This document shows, in pieces, positions 41,440-50,527 of a stretch of 64,000 nucleotides of DNA. The notes under the pieces are model-generated. The model was given only the letters and a program-made list of their open reading frames with translations. It was not told the origin of the DNA and made no database searches. The stretch lies in assembly GCF_009569385.1 (NCBI RefSeq), contig NZ_WBOF01000001.1, forward strand, positions 1,116,001 to 1,180,000, given 5' to 3'. Position 1 is the stretch's first letter. Every line of letters starts with the position of its first letter. The position numbers and the translations under genes were made by a program. The DNA is from Streptomyces kaniharaensis (lineage in GTDB: Bacteria > Actinomycetota > Actinomycetes > Streptomycetales > Streptomycetaceae).

Positions 41440-42288
41440 ATGGGTGAGGCGGAGGAGCGCCGTGAGGCGTTGTCGGGTTTTCTGCGCAGCCGTCGGGCCC
41501 GGTTGACGCCGGAGGACGTCGGGTTGGCGCCCGGGGTGAGGCGGCGTACGCCGGGGTTGCGGCGGGAGGAGCTGGCGCTGCTGGCGGGGGTGGGGGTGAC
41601 CTGGTACACGTGGCTGGAGCAGGGGCGGAACATCAATCCGTCGCCGGAGGTGCTGACGAGTCTGGCCCGTACGCTGCGGCTGGATCGGGCGGAGACGGCG
41701 TATCTGTTCCGCTTGGCGTGCGGTCATCCGCTGGACGCCGACGTGGATGCGCCGGACGAGGTGCCGGCGGCGCTGCTGCGGCTGATGCACGCGCAGTGGC
41801 CGGCGCCGGCGTTCCTGATGGACGTGAACTGGGATGTCCGTGCTTGGAATCCGGGTGCGGAGGCGTTGTTCGGGCTGTCGGCCCGGCCGCCGGAGCGGTG
41901 CAACCTGGCGTGGGTGGTGTTCGGCAACGCCGTCCACCGGGCGCGGCTTGTGGGGTGGGAGGCGCATGCGCGCCGTTTCCTGGCCCAGCTGCGTTCCGCC
42001 TATGCCGAGCGCGGTGGTGACGGGACGGCCGCCGGTCGCCGTCTGGCGCGGCTGATCGCCCAGGTGCGGGAGTCCTACCCGGAGGCGGAGCGCTGGCTGG
42101 ACGAGCACGAGGTCGAGGAGCGGGCGGGTACGGAGAAGGTCATCCGTCACGAGGAGTTGGGCCTGCTCCGGATCGACCAGCACGTTCTCCAGTCGGCGGG
42201 CGGCCTTCAGCTGGTCGTCCTCGCGCCGCGTGATGCCGAGACGGGCGATCGCCTGCGCCGGCTCGCTCCGACGGCCGTGACGGTCTGA
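41440..42288 (+). CDS. XRE-family regulator with MmyB-like C-terminal domain (282 aa)
   Basis: Helix-turn-helix regulator. Residues 10-75 carry the HTH (LSGFLRSRRARLTPEDVGL, then RRTPGLRREELALLAGVGVTWYTWLEQG). The C-terminal MmyB-like ligand-binding domain begins PAFLMDVNWDVRAWNPGAEALFG and is typical of this actinobacterial family, which often regulates a divergent oxidoreductase or hydrolase. Here the partner is the SMP-30-like gene. The ATG at 41440 follows GCGGGGG. Confidence 0.92.
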   Translation: MGEAEERREALSGFLRSRRARLTPEDVGLAPGVRRRTPGLRREELALLAGVGVTWYTWLEQGRNINPSPEVLTSLARTLRLDRAETAYLFRLACGHPLDADVDAPDEVPAALLRLMHAQWPAPAFLMDVNWDVRAWNPGAEALFGLSARPPERCNLAWVVFGNAVHRARLVGWEAHARRFLAQLRSAYAERGGDGTAAGRRLARLIAQVRESYPEAERWLDEHEVEERAGTEKVIRHEELGLLRIDQHVLQSAGGLQLVVLAPRDAETGDRLRRLAPTAVTV

Positions 42289-42303
42289 CGGGCGGGAACG
42301 GGA

Positions 42304-42342
42304 ACGGCCCGGCACCCCTCGCCGGGAGGGGTGCCGGGCCGT
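42304..42342. terminator. Bidirectional terminator, XRE gene / DEAD-box helicase gene
   Basis: A perfect 17-bp stem (ACGGCCCGGCACCCCTC and complement) with a 5-nt loop separates the convergent XRE and helicase genes. Confidence 0.88.
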
Positions 42343-42369
42343 GGGCGCCGGATCGTCGGGCGCCGGGGG

Positions 42370-44037
42370 TCAGTCGAAGGAGCGGCGCTGGCGTCCGGTG
42401 CCGTAGTTGGAGCCGGACTTGGAGCCGCTGCCGGGCTTGGTACGGCCGGAGGAGCGGCCGATGAAGCCGGCCGCCTGGGGCCGGTCGCCCTGGGCGGCGC
42501 CGCCGAGGCGCTGCTTGGGGCGGGGGCGGCGCGGGTTGCCGTTCATGTCGACGTCGGTGGGCAGGCCGGAGCGCTTGCCGGGGCGGCGGCGCGGGGCGGT
42601 GTTCTTGCCCTCGGCCTTGGCCTTGGTCTCGGGCGTCTCGGCGACGACCGGGGCGGCGAGGGTGACCGGGACGCCGCTGGGGGTGCGGGCGCCGGTGATC
42701 TTGGTGAGGTCGGCGTCGCCGGGGCGGATCTTGGTGACGGTCGGGCGGATGCCGGCCACCGTCATCAGCCGGTTGACCTCGCGGCGCTGCTCGGGCAGGA
42801 CGAGGGTGACGACCGTCCCGGACTCGCCGGCCCGGGCGGTGCGGCCGCCGCGGTGCAGGTAGTCCTTGTGGTCGACCGGCGGGTCGACGTTGACGACCAG
42901 GTCGAGGCCGTCGATGTGGATGCCGCGGGCGGCGACGTTGGTGGCGATCAGTGCGGTGACGTGGCCGTCCCGGAACTGGTCGAGCACCCGGTTGCGCTGC
43001 GGCTGGGACTTGCCGCCGTGCAGCGCGGCGGCCTTGACGCCGTTGGCGAGCAGCTGCTTGGCGAGCCGGTCGGCGCCGTGCTTGGTGTGCACGAACATGA
43101 TCACGCGCCCGTCGCGGGAGGCGATGTGCGCGGTGGCGGACGCCTTGTCGGCCGGGTCGAGCTGGAGGACGTGGTGGTCCATGGTGCTGACCGCGCCGGC
43201 CGACGGGTCGACCGAGTGGGTCACCGGGTCGGTCAGGAAGCGCTTGACCAGGCGGTCGACGTTGCGGTCCAGGGTGGCGGAGAAGAGCATCCGCTGCCCG
43301 TCCTCGGCGACCTGCTCCAGCAGCTTGGTGACCTGCGGCAGGAAGCCCATGTCGGCCATCTGGTCGGCCTCGTCGAGGACCGTGATCGCGACGTCGGAGA
43401 GGATGACGTCGCCGCGCCCGATCAGGTCGTCGAGCCGGCCCGGGGTGGCGACGAGGACCTCGGTGCCGCGGCGGACGGCGTTGGCCTGCCGCCCGATCGA
43501 CATGCCGCCCACGACGGTGGTGATCCGCAGGTTGACGGCGGTCGCGTACGGGGTGAGCGCCTCGGTGACCTGCTGGGCCAGCTCGCGGGTGGGGACCAGG
43601 ACGAGCGCCAGCGGGTGGCGAGCGACGGCGCGGCGGCCGGCGGTGCGGGCGAGCAGCGGCAGGCCGAAGGCGAGGGTCTTGCCGGAGCCGGTGCGGCCGC
43701 GGCCGAGCACGTCGCGGCCGGCGATCGAGTCGGGCAGGGTGGCGCCCTGGATCGGGAACGGCTCTGTGACGCCCTCGCGGGTGAGCGCGGCCAGGATCGC
43801 CTTCGGCAGGTCGAGTTCGGCGAAGGTGGCCGCCGGGGGCCGGGCCGGGGTGCCCTCGACGACGGTGAAGTCGGCGGGCGCGGGCGCGGCGGCGCGCGAA
43901 GTCTTGGGGGCCGCGTTGCGGCCGCGCGGCTTGCGAGCGCGCGAGCCGGCGTCGGTACGGCCGGTGCGGGCGGCGTCGGTGCGCGGGCCGGTCGTGCGGG
44001 GGCCGCGGTCGCGGGGCGAGCGGGCAGGGGTGGTCAC
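42370..44037 (-). CDS. DEAD-box RNA helicase (555 aa)
   Basis: ATP-dependent RNA helicase. Motifs: Q-motif FPIQGATLP, motif I GRTGSGKT, PTRELA, VLDEADQMADMGF, SAT, HGGKSQPQRNR, ARGIHIDGLDLVVN, HRGGRTARAG. N-terminal (~60 residues) and C-terminal (~100 residues) tails are basic, Gly/Arg/Lys-rich and likely to bind RNA. Located next to a cold-shock protein gene in the same direction, which suits RNA unfolding at low temperature; separate terminators show independent transcripts. Confidence 0.95.
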   Translation of the reverse strand: MTTPARSPRDRGPRTTGPRTDAARTGRTDAGSRARKPRGRNAAPKTSRAAAPAPADFTVVEGTPARPPAATFAELDLPKAILAALTREGVTEPFPIQGATLPDSIAGRDVLGRGRTGSGKTLAFGLPLLARTAGRRAVARHPLALVLVPTRELAQQVTEALTPYATAVNLRITTVVGGMSIGRQANAVRRGTEVLVATPGRLDDLIGRGDVILSDVAITVLDEADQMADMGFLPQVTKLLEQVAEDGQRMLFSATLDRNVDRLVKRFLTDPVTHSVDPSAGAVSTMDHHVLQLDPADKASATAHIASRDGRVIMFVHTKHGADRLAKQLLANGVKAAALHGGKSQPQRNRVLDQFRDGHVTALIATNVAARGIHIDGLDLVVNVDPPVDHKDYLHRGGRTARAGESGTVVTLVLPEQRREVNRLMTVAGIRPTVTKIRPGDADLTKITGARTPSGVPVTLAAPVVAETPETKAKAEGKNTAPRRRPGKRSGLPTDVDMNGNPRRPRPKQRLGGAAQGDRPQAAGFIGRSSGRTKPGSGSKSGSNYGTGRQRRSFD

Positions 44038-44131
44038 GGGGTCTCCATTCGTCGGTCGGCAGCCCGGTCGCCCGGGCTGGTCGGCCGTCGGTGGGGAGTG
44101 CGCCGCCCCGGCCGTATGGCGGCATGGGCGA

Positions 44132-44157
44132 GGGCCCGCACCGTGTGGTGCGGGCCC
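44132..44157 (-). terminator. Terminator after the cold-shock gene
   Basis: GGGCCCGCACC and its complement form an 11-bp perfect stem with a 4-nt loop, 39 nt downstream of the cold-shock stop on the minus strand. Confidence 0.75.
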
Positions 44158-44195
44158 CCGCTTCGCGAGATCGCGAGTCAGCGCGGAGGCTGACG

Positions 44196-44402
44196 TCAGC
44201 CGATGACGCGGATGTTCTCGGCCTGCGGGCCCTTCTGGCCCTGGGTCACGTCGAACTCGACCTGCTGGCCCTCGAGCAGCTCACGGAAGCCCTGAGCGGC
44301 GATGTTCGAGTAGTGGGCGAACACGTCCGGGCCGCCCTCGGCCTGCTCGATGAAGCCGAAGCCCTTCTCGCTGTTGAACCACTTCACGGTGCCGGTAGCC
44401 AT
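44196..44402 (-). CDS. CspA-type cold-shock protein (68 aa)
   Basis: Single-domain RNA chaperone. RNP1 KGFGFIEQ and RNP2-like VFAHYSNI are visible, with the standard [12 protein letters not shown] start and length. GAAGGAGA lies 5 nt before the ATG. A long leader of 100 nt or more with a stable hairpin (44502-44531) precedes it, as in other cold-shock genes. Which of the several Streptomyces csp paralogues it is cannot be decided. Confidence 0.97.
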   Translation of the reverse strand: MATGTVKWFNSEKGFGFIEQAEGGPDVFAHYSNIAAQGFRELLEGQQVEFDVTQGQKGPQAENIRVIG

Positions 44403-44501
44403 AACCGTCTCCTTCTAACTGGGGCATCAGGGATTCACACCGCGTGAACCCCGGAGTAGCCGCGATCCCCATCCGGAGACTGAAACACCGGACAAAACAA
44501 A

Positions 44502-44531
44502 TGCGCCTGTTGGTTGGGACCAGCAGGCGCA
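44502..44531 (-). promoter_or_regulatory. Attenuator-like hairpin in the cold-shock leader
   Basis: On the minus strand TGCGCCTGCTGGT pairs with ACCAACAGGCGCA (13 bp, one G-U) around a 4-nt loop and is followed at once by TTTGTTTTGT. That is the form of an intrinsic terminator, rare in this GC-rich DNA, about 100 nt before the cold-shock ATG. A possible -10 (TACAGT) lies at 44570-44575. Confidence 0.6.
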
Positions 44532-44647
44532 CACAAACGTTCATGGGAACCAAAACTGCAACTGACTCGACTGTAGCACGGTGGAACCCCGACTGACCGG
44601 GGATTTCCGTGCCCGGGAGATCACGTTTGCCGGCCCGCGAAAAGGGG

Positions 44648-44681
44648 CAGGCGGCGCCCCGCCGAAGCGGGACGCCGCCTG
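44648..44681 (-). terminator. Terminator after the MMPL gene
   Basis: A 15-bp stem with one mismatch and the loop CGAA lies 20 nt after the MMPL stop on the minus strand. It separates MMPL from the cold-shock gene. Confidence 0.8.
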
Positions 44682-44700
44682 TTCCACCGGGCGCGGACGG

Positions 44701-46878
44701 TCAGCGCCGCCCGGCCGGCTCCGGCACGCCGTGCGCACCCGCCACCGGCGCGGGGCCAGCGCCGTGGCCGGCGTCGGCACCGTGGCCGGGCCACCAGGCA
44801 CGCTGGCCGATCAGCGCGGTGAGCGCCGGGGTGAAGAACATCGCCATCACGAAGGCCGCCAGGATGATGCCGAAGGCCATGGCGAAGCCGAACTCCATCA
44901 TGAAGCTGTTGCCCGCGAGCATGAAGGTCGCGAACGAGGCCGCCAGGATGAAGCCGGCCGCCGCGACGGTCGGGCCGCCGTGGCGCAGCGCCTCGCGGGC
45001 CGCCTCGCGCGGCTCGCGGCCCTCGCGGGCCTCCTCGCGCAGGCGGGCGATGATCAGGATGTTGTAGTCGGTCCCGATCGCCACCACGAAGAGGTAGATG
45101 AGGATCGGCAGCATGAACATCAGGCCGGGCTCGTTGCCGATCTTCTGGAAGATCAGCGTGCTGGCGCCCAGCGTGGCGGTGAAGCCGAGGCCGACCGAGG
45201 CCATCAGGTACCAGGGGGCGACCACGCTGCGCAGCTGCAGGCCGAGGATGAGCAGGATCAGCAGGCCGGCGATGGGGAAGACCAGCTCGTAGTCGTGGGT
45301 CATCGCCAGGTTGATGTCCTTGAAGATCGACGTCAGACCGCCGACCTTCGCCTCGGTGCCGGACGGCGCCTGGGAGTGGGCGACCTCGCGCAGCTCGGTG
45401 ACCGTGTCGATCGCCTCGTTGCTGGACGGCTCGTCCTTGAGCATGACGGTGAACTCGGCAGTCTTGCCGTCCTCACTGACCTGCGGCTTCGGTATGACCG
45501 TCGCCACACCCGGCACGGCGCCGAGCTTGCTGGCGTAGTCCTGGAAGGAGGCCGGGTCCAGCTTCGCGCCGCCGGTGCTCCTGAGGTAGACGTGGCTGGG
45601 GTCGGCAGCGCCCTTGGAGAAGCCGTTGGCCAGCTTGTCCTGGACGACCATCGACTCCTTCTCCTTCGGCATGGAGCTGCCGGCCATGTCGAAGAGGCCG
45701 TTGTAGCTCAGCGCGCCGACGGACAGGGCCAGCAGCACACCGCCGGAGGCGACCGCGACCGCGGCCGGGCGCTTCTGCACCATGCGACCGATCGCGGTGA
45801 AGCGGGCGTCGCTGGGCTCCTGCATCCACTTCTTGCCGGGCCAGAACACGCCGCGGGCCGGGATGACGGTGAGCAGGGCCGGAGCCAGGGTGAGCGCGGC
45901 GAGCGCGGTGACGACGACCGCGATGGCCAGCGCCGGGCCGAGGGCCTGGAACATGCCGAGGCTGGAGAGGATCAGCACCGCGAAGGCCACGGTGACGGCG
46001 CCGGCGGCGGAGGCGATCGCCTCGCCGACCCGGCCGACCGCGTTGACCACGGCGTCCTTGCGCTCGTCACCGGCGCGCAGCCGCTCGCGATAGCGGAAGG
46101 CCAGGAAGAGGAAGTAGTCGGTGCCAACGCCGAGCACGACGACGATCAGGATCGCCGTCAGTACGGGCGTCGACTTGAGGTCGAACGCGTCGGTGGCGTA
46201 GTTGATCAGACCCATGGCCCCCGGCAGGGCGACGACCAGCGAGACCAGGATGGGCAGCAGGCCGGCCAGGACGCTGCGGAAGATGATGCCGACGATGATG
46301 ATGACCAGCACGAGCGTGGCCATCGTGATGAGGCCGTCGGTCGAGTCGGAGGCGTCCTTCTGGTCCAGCGCCACCGCCGCCTGGCCGCCGAGCTGGAACT
46401 TCACGTCGGTGCCCGAGGCGGTCGCCTTGCCCTCGTCGCGGATCTTCTTGGCGACGTCGGCGAAGTCGTTGGGGTCCTGCTGCTTGTCCTTGGAGATGGC
46501 GATCGGGGACAGCGCGTACTTGCCGTCCTTGGAGGTCGTCTGGTCGCTGACCGGGACGATCTTGTCGACGCCGTCGATCTTCTGGTCCGTCAGGCCCTGG
46601 GTGATCTTCGCGATCGCGGCCTTGTCGGCCGTGGTGAGCGGGGCCCCGTCGTTGCGCTCGAACAGCGCGAGCGCCTGCGGCGTGAAGCTGGTCGGGAAGG
46701 CGTCGGACTGAACCTGGGCGGCCTGGATCGACTCGTAGTGCTTGGGAAGGAACGCCGCCTCGTCGGTCTGGGCGGCGATCTTCGGCGAGGTGAGCAGGAG
46801 CGCGTAGGCCGCGACCACCCACGCGATGATCACCCACCACGCGCGGCGTACGACGAATTGTCCTAGTCGGTGGAACAT
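44701..46878 (-). CDS. MMPL-family RND transporter (725 aa)
   Basis: Large membrane exporter of lipids or lipophilic compounds. One hydrophobic helix precedes an extracytoplasmic loop (~35-190), then five segments, a second large loop (~390-530), and six more at the end. Family motifs: GVGTDYFLFLAFRYRE and AIGTDYNILIIARLREE, with the proton-relay Asp-Tyr pairs. AGGAGG sits before ATG 46878. The promoter region contains a long inverted repeat (46975-47041). No regulator gene adjoins it. Confidence 0.94.
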   Translation of the reverse strand: MFHRLGQFVVRRAWWVIIAWVVAAYALLLTSPKIAAQTDEAAFLPKHYESIQAAQVQSDAFPTSFTPQALALFERNDGAPLTTADKAAIAKITQGLTDQKIDGVDKIVPVSDQTTSKDGKYALSPIAISKDKQQDPNDFADVAKKIRDEGKATASGTDVKFQLGGQAAVALDQKDASDSTDGLITMATLVLVIIIVGIIFRSVLAGLLPILVSLVVALPGAMGLINYATDAFDLKSTPVLTAILIVVVLGVGTDYFLFLAFRYRERLRAGDERKDAVVNAVGRVGEAIASAAGAVTVAFAVLILSSLGMFQALGPALAIAVVVTALAALTLAPALLTVIPARGVFWPGKKWMQEPSDARFTAIGRMVQKRPAAVAVASGGVLLALSVGALSYNGLFDMAGSSMPKEKESMVVQDKLANGFSKGAADPSHVYLRSTGGAKLDPASFQDYASKLGAVPGVATVIPKPQVSEDGKTAEFTVMLKDEPSSNEAIDTVTELREVAHSQAPSGTEAKVGGLTSIFKDINLAMTHDYELVFPIAGLLILLILGLQLRSVVAPWYLMASVGLGFTATLGASTLIFQKIGNEPGLMFMLPILIYLFVVAIGTDYNILIIARLREEAREGREPREAAREALRHGGPTVAAAGFILAASFATFMLAGNSFMMEFGFAMAFGIILAAFVMAMFFTPALTALIGQRAWWPGHGADAGHGAGPAPVAGAHGVPEPAGRR

Positions 46879-47433
46879 GCTCGTGATGCCTCCTGGGCAT
46901 GGTTCACCGCAGCCCTTGGGGGACGGGACGCTGGGCGACGGCAGGACCGGCCGGGCAGCACGCACTGGCGCTGCCTTGCCGGTCGGCAGGTAAGTAGGTT
47001 TGGGGCATCATCCTACGAGTACTTACTTGCCGCCCGGCAAGGAGCCCCCGTGTGCTTCAACCCCCGTGTGGGACCGCCCCGAAACGGCCCCGTCCCAGTC
47101 TGGACCGTCCGCACACCCGTTCACCTCGTGCTCCGGGTGGAGATACCTCCCCCTCAGGGTGGAGCCTGTCCCTAAACCCCGGGGAGGAGAGATCAGGGTC
47201 GCCCGTGAGGGATAACCCCCACCTGCTCCCGCAGCCCGACTCCCAGTCAACTCTTGTTCCTCTGGCGTTGTTCCCGGAGCCGGCACCCCCATCCGGCACC
47301 CTGATCACGGGCGGCCCGCCGCGCGAGGCCGGCCCGCGTGGGTCATGATGATCACCGTCCGGGAGTCTCCGGACGACCGGCAACCGCACGATGATCACCC
47401 GCGGAACGAACACCGGCGGAACGGAGCAGCGCC
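46879..47433. other. Divergent intergenic region, MMPL / kinase
   Basis: 555 bp. It contains the 22-bp inverted repeat at 46975-47041 and otherwise no credible gene. The part from 47060 to 47340 is proline/arginine-coding noise in all frames. Confidence 0.5.
46975..47041. promoter_or_regulatory. Long inverted repeat upstream of MMPL
   Basis: Two 22-bp arms (46975-46996 and 47020-47041), 20 of 22 bp complementary, with TAAGTA/TACTTA at the inner ends and a 23-nt spacer, about 100 nt before the MMPL start. The AT-rich inner ends look like a TetR-type target. The size also suits a cruciform. Confidence 0.6.
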
Positions 47434-48327
47434 ATGATCCCGTTCGACGAGGGCCGCGCCCGGCTGCTACTCGCCCACGCCTGCGAGTCGGCCGGCCTGC
47501 CCGGCCCCGGCGACGCCCGGCTGCTCGCGCTCGGCGAGAACGCCGTCTTCGACCTCGGCGACCCGGCGGTGGTCGCCAAGGTCGGCCGCGGGCCCGAACT
47601 GTACGAGCGGGCGCACCGCGAACTCACCGTCGCGCACTGGCTGGCCGGCCAGGACGTCCCGGTGGTCCGCCCGTACGGCGCGGTGGCGCCCGAGCCGCAG
47701 CTCGCGCACGGGCACCCGGTCACCTTCTGGCACCGGCTCGCCCCCGCCGTACGGCCCGCCCGCCCCGCCGACCTCGCCCCGCTGCTGCGCGCCCTGCACC
47801 GGCTGCCGCTGCCGCCCTTCCCGCTCGCCGCGCGCGACCTGCTGGCCCCGGTCGAGCGCTGGCTGGCCTCCGCCGAGGGGCACGTCGACCCGGCCGACGT
47901 CGCGTTCCTGCGCCACCGTCGGGACGCCTTCGCCGCCGCCCTGCCCGACCTCGCCCCGCAGCTGCACCCGGGCGTGATCCACGGCGACGCGCTGCCGCGC
48001 AACGTCCACGTCGGCCCGGACGGGCCCGTCCTGCTCGACCTGGAGAACGTCTCGCACGACCTGCGCGAGCACGACCTCGTGGTCCTCGCGCTCAGCCACG
48101 ACCGGTACGGCGTGCCGGGCGGGGAGTACCGGGCGTTCACCGAGGCGTACGGCTGGGACGTGCGCGACTGGCCCGGGTTCGCGGTGCTGCGCGGGGCCCG
48201 GGAGACGGCCGCCGCCTCGTGGGTGGCGCAGCAGGCGCCGGGCAACCCGGCGGCGCTGGCGGAGTTCGGGCGCCGGGTCGACTCGCTGCGCGACGGCGCG
48301 GCGGAGGTGCGCTGGTACCCGTTCTGA
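47434..48327 (+). CDS. Aminoglycoside-phosphotransferase-fold kinase (297 aa)
   Basis: APH/choline-kinase-like small-molecule kinase. An N-lobe with VVAKVGRG is followed by catalytic-loop PGVIHGDALPRNVHV and metal-binding VLLDLENVSHDLREHDL (DxE instead of DxD). The substrate is unknown; such enzymes in Streptomyces phosphorylate antibiotics or sugars. It stands alone. The ATG at 47434 follows CGGAGCA. Confidence 0.88.
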   Translation: MIPFDEGRARLLLAHACESAGLPGPGDARLLALGENAVFDLGDPAVVAKVGRGPELYERAHRELTVAHWLAGQDVPVVRPYGAVAPEPQLAHGHPVTFWHRLAPAVRPARPADLAPLLRALHRLPLPPFPLAARDLLAPVERWLASAEGHVDPADVAFLRHRRDAFAAALPDLAPQLHPGVIHGDALPRNVHVGPDGPVLLDLENVSHDLREHDLVVLALSHDRYGVPGGEYRAFTEAYGWDVRDWPGFAVLRGARETAAASWVAQQAPGNPAALAEFGRRVDSLRDGAAEVRWYPF

Positions 48328-48522
48328 TGGGGCTGATGGGGGAGTTGGCGCCGGTGCCGGTACCCGAGGCGGTACGAACGCGCCAACTCTCGCGCGTGTG
48401 AGAAGGCTCCCACGGCGGATCGGTCCGGCCCGCAACCGGGCCACGTACGATCGGCGTCCTATCGGACAGTCATCCTGACCGAGAGGAACGGCACCCGCCT
48501 CAGGACCCCAGGAGCCGCCGCC

Positions 48523-49530
48523 ATGCCCCAGCCCGCCGCCCGCCGGCCCGCCTCGCCGCACCGCTCGGCCCGACTCCGCCGCCACCTGATCACGGGCAGC
48601 CTCGCGATGGCCGCCGCCCTGGGCCTGGCCGCGTGCGGGACCGCCAACGGAGCCCTCCAGCCGACGCCGAGCGGCTCGTCCGCGGCGCAGAACCCGATCA
48701 CACTGCAGCCCACCACCGCTCCGGCGCCGACCATCTCGGCCGCGCCCGGCACGGCCACGCCCGGCTCGGACGGCGTGCCCGCCGGCTCCGCCAGCCCCGC
48801 CGCCCCGCCGGTCAGCCCGAAGACGCCGAAGACGCCGGGGCAGCCCACCGGCCCTGCCGCGACGCCCACCACGGGCAGCCCGTCGGCGACGCCCCCGGGC
48901 ACCCCCGCGGCCCCGCCCGCGCCCGGCGGGCCCCTCCCGGTGATCGGCTCCACCGCGTCCGGCGGCCGGACCGTCGCGCTCACCTTCGACGACGGCCCCG
49001 GCCCGGCCACCCCGCAGATCCTCGACCTGCTCGCCCAGTACGGGGTCAAGGCCACGTTCTGCGAGGTCGGCGAGAACGCCGCCGCCAACCCGGCCATGGT
49101 CAAGCGCGTCCTCGCCGCGGGGCACCGGCTGTGCGACCACTCCGTCCACCACCCGCAGCCGTTCGCGAAGCTGCCGCACGACAAGGCCGTGGCCGAGATC
49201 TCCGGCGCGAAGGACATGATCGTCCAGGCCGCCGGACCCGGCACCGAGATCACCTGGTTCCGGGCGCCCGGCGGCGGCTTCAACGCCGATAACGAGCACA
49301 TAGCGGCCGGCCTCGGCATGAAGTCCCTCGGCTGGTCCGTCGATCCGCGCGACTGGTCCCGCCCCGGCGTGCCCGCGATCGTCTCCACCGTGCAGAGCCA
49401 GCTCAAGCCGGGCGGCGTGATCCTCATGCACGACGGCGGCGGCGACCGCAGCCAGACCGTGGCCGCACTCAAGCAGCTGCTGCCCTGGCTGATCGCGCAG
49501 GGGTACACCTTCGACTTCCCGGCGGCGTAG
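48523..49530 (+). CDS. Polysaccharide deacetylase lipoprotein (335 aa)
   Basis: Cell-envelope NodB-type deacetylase acting on peptidoglycan or chitin-like polymers. A basic signal peptide leads to lipobox LAAC (Cys ~41). A 95-residue Pro/Thr/Ser linker follows, then the NodB domain: TFDDGPGPATP (motif 1), HSVHHP (metal motif 2), RAPGGGFN (motif 3), DPRDWSRPG (motif 4) and LMHDGGGDRSQT (motif 5). All catalytic motifs are present. No binding module. Confidence 0.93.
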   Translation: MPQPAARRPASPHRSARLRRHLITGSLAMAAALGLAACGTANGALQPTPSGSSAAQNPITLQPTTAPAPTISAAPGTATPGSDGVPAGSASPAAPPVSPKTPKTPGQPTGPAATPTTGSPSATPPGTPAAPPAPGGPLPVIGSTASGGRTVALTFDDGPGPATPQILDLLAQYGVKATFCEVGENAAANPAMVKRVLAAGHRLCDHSVHHPQPFAKLPHDKAVAEISGAKDMIVQAAGPGTEITWFRAPGGGFNADNEHIAAGLGMKSLGWSVDPRDWSRPGVPAIVSTVQSQLKPGGVILMHDGGGDRSQTVAALKQLLPWLIAQGYTFDFPAA

Positions 49531-49534
49531 GCGG

Positions 49535-49596
49535 CTCTGACAGTCGGCTGAGCCGGTGCCGTCATCGGCACCGGCTCTCCTGACTGCCGGTCAGAG
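49535..49596. terminator. Two-level bidirectional terminator
   Basis: Inner 12-bp stem GAGCCGGTGCCG with loop TCAT, plus an outer 7-bp pair CTCTGAC/GTCAGAG, between the convergent deacetylase and exonuclease genes. Confidence 0.85.
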
Positions 49597-49693
49597 ACAG
49601 GCGCTCACCGGGCGAACTCCACCGCGCCGCCGAGGAGTTCGCCGAACGGCACGGCATTCATCAGTCCGGCAGAGCGGACGCTCGCGCCGGCCG

Positions 49694-50395
49694 CTACCGC
49701 AGCGGCCAGCGCGGGTCTATCACGGCCTGCGGGTCCTTGCCCCGGCGCAGCCACGCCTGCAGGCCCTCCGCCCACTCGCGGTACCAGCCGACCTGCCGCT
49801 CGTGCAGCTCGGCCGGCGGGACGTCGCCCACCTCGGCTCGGTAGCGCTCGGCGAGGGCGACGGCGACCCGGACGGCGGCCAGCGCGTCGCTACCGGCCTC
49901 GTGCGCGTCGGTGAGCTCGACCCCGTACACCTCGCAGACGCGCTGCAGTGTGCGCGAGCCCTTGCGGTACCTGTCCACGGCCCGGTCGATCACGAGGGCG
50001 TCCAGCACCGGCCCGACCGGCCCGCCCAGGCGCTCGGCGAGCGGCGCCAGCCCGTGGCGGCGCAGCTCGGCGTCGAGCAGCGAGAGGTCGAACGGCGCGT
50101 TGAACGCGACCACCGGACGCCCCGCCGCCAGCCGCTCGCAGAGCGCGGCGGCTATCTCCTCCACCGCCTCCTTGGCCGGCCGGCCCTTGCGCCGGGCGAC
50201 GTCGTCGCCGATGCCGTGGATCGCCTCCGCCTCCGCGGGGATCGGCACCCCGGGATCGAGCAGCCAGCCGGCGGCTCTCAGCCGGCGGGCTCCGACGGTG
50301 TCCACGAGCGCGGCCGTGACGATGCGGTCCACGGCCGGGTCGGTGCCCGTGGTCTCCAGGTCGAAGCCGACCAGTGGCTGCTGCCACCAGCTCAT
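49694..50395 (-). CDS. DEDDh exonuclease, DnaQ/RNase T-like (233 aa)
   Basis: 3'-5' exonuclease of the DnaQ superfamily. Motifs: Exo I FDLETTGTDP, Exo II FNAPFDLSLLDAEL, Exo III-epsilon DAHEAGSDALAA, with all four acidic residues and the His. The tail (QVGWYREWAEGLQAWLRRGKDP) matches streptomycete homologues. Start ATG 50395; the frame upstream is non-coding. Confidence 0.92.
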   Translation of the reverse strand: MSWWQQPLVGFDLETTGTDPAVDRIVTAALVDTVGARRLRAAGWLLDPGVPIPAEAEAIHGIGDDVARRKGRPAKEAVEEIAAALCERLAAGRPVVAFNAPFDLSLLDAELRRHGLAPLAERLGGPVGPVLDALVIDRAVDRYRKGSRTLQRVCEVYGVELTDAHEAGSDALAAVRVAVALAERYRAEVGDVPPAELHERQVGWYREWAEGLQAWLRRGKDPQAVIDPRWPLR

Positions 50396-50527
50396 AAGGG
50401 TGCGTCCTTCCGTCCTGCTGGTCGAAACAGCCCTCATCATCGCCCGCACCACCGACAACCCGGCTCCCCGGGTCACCCGGGCCCGGGCGCGGGGGTGCCG
50501 AGCGGCGCGCAGGACGGCCCGGCCGGC

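Noticed and set aside
48322..48342. CTGATGGGG repeated twice across the kinase stop
   Set aside because: Only two 9-bp copies and a low-complexity sequence; too weak to add to the stop-codon repeat set.
49596..49690. Plus-strand fragment reading ELHRAAEEFAERHGIHQSGRA
   Set aside because: Protein-like, but without start, stop or neighbours in frame, and only about 30 codons long; not enough to call a pseudogene.
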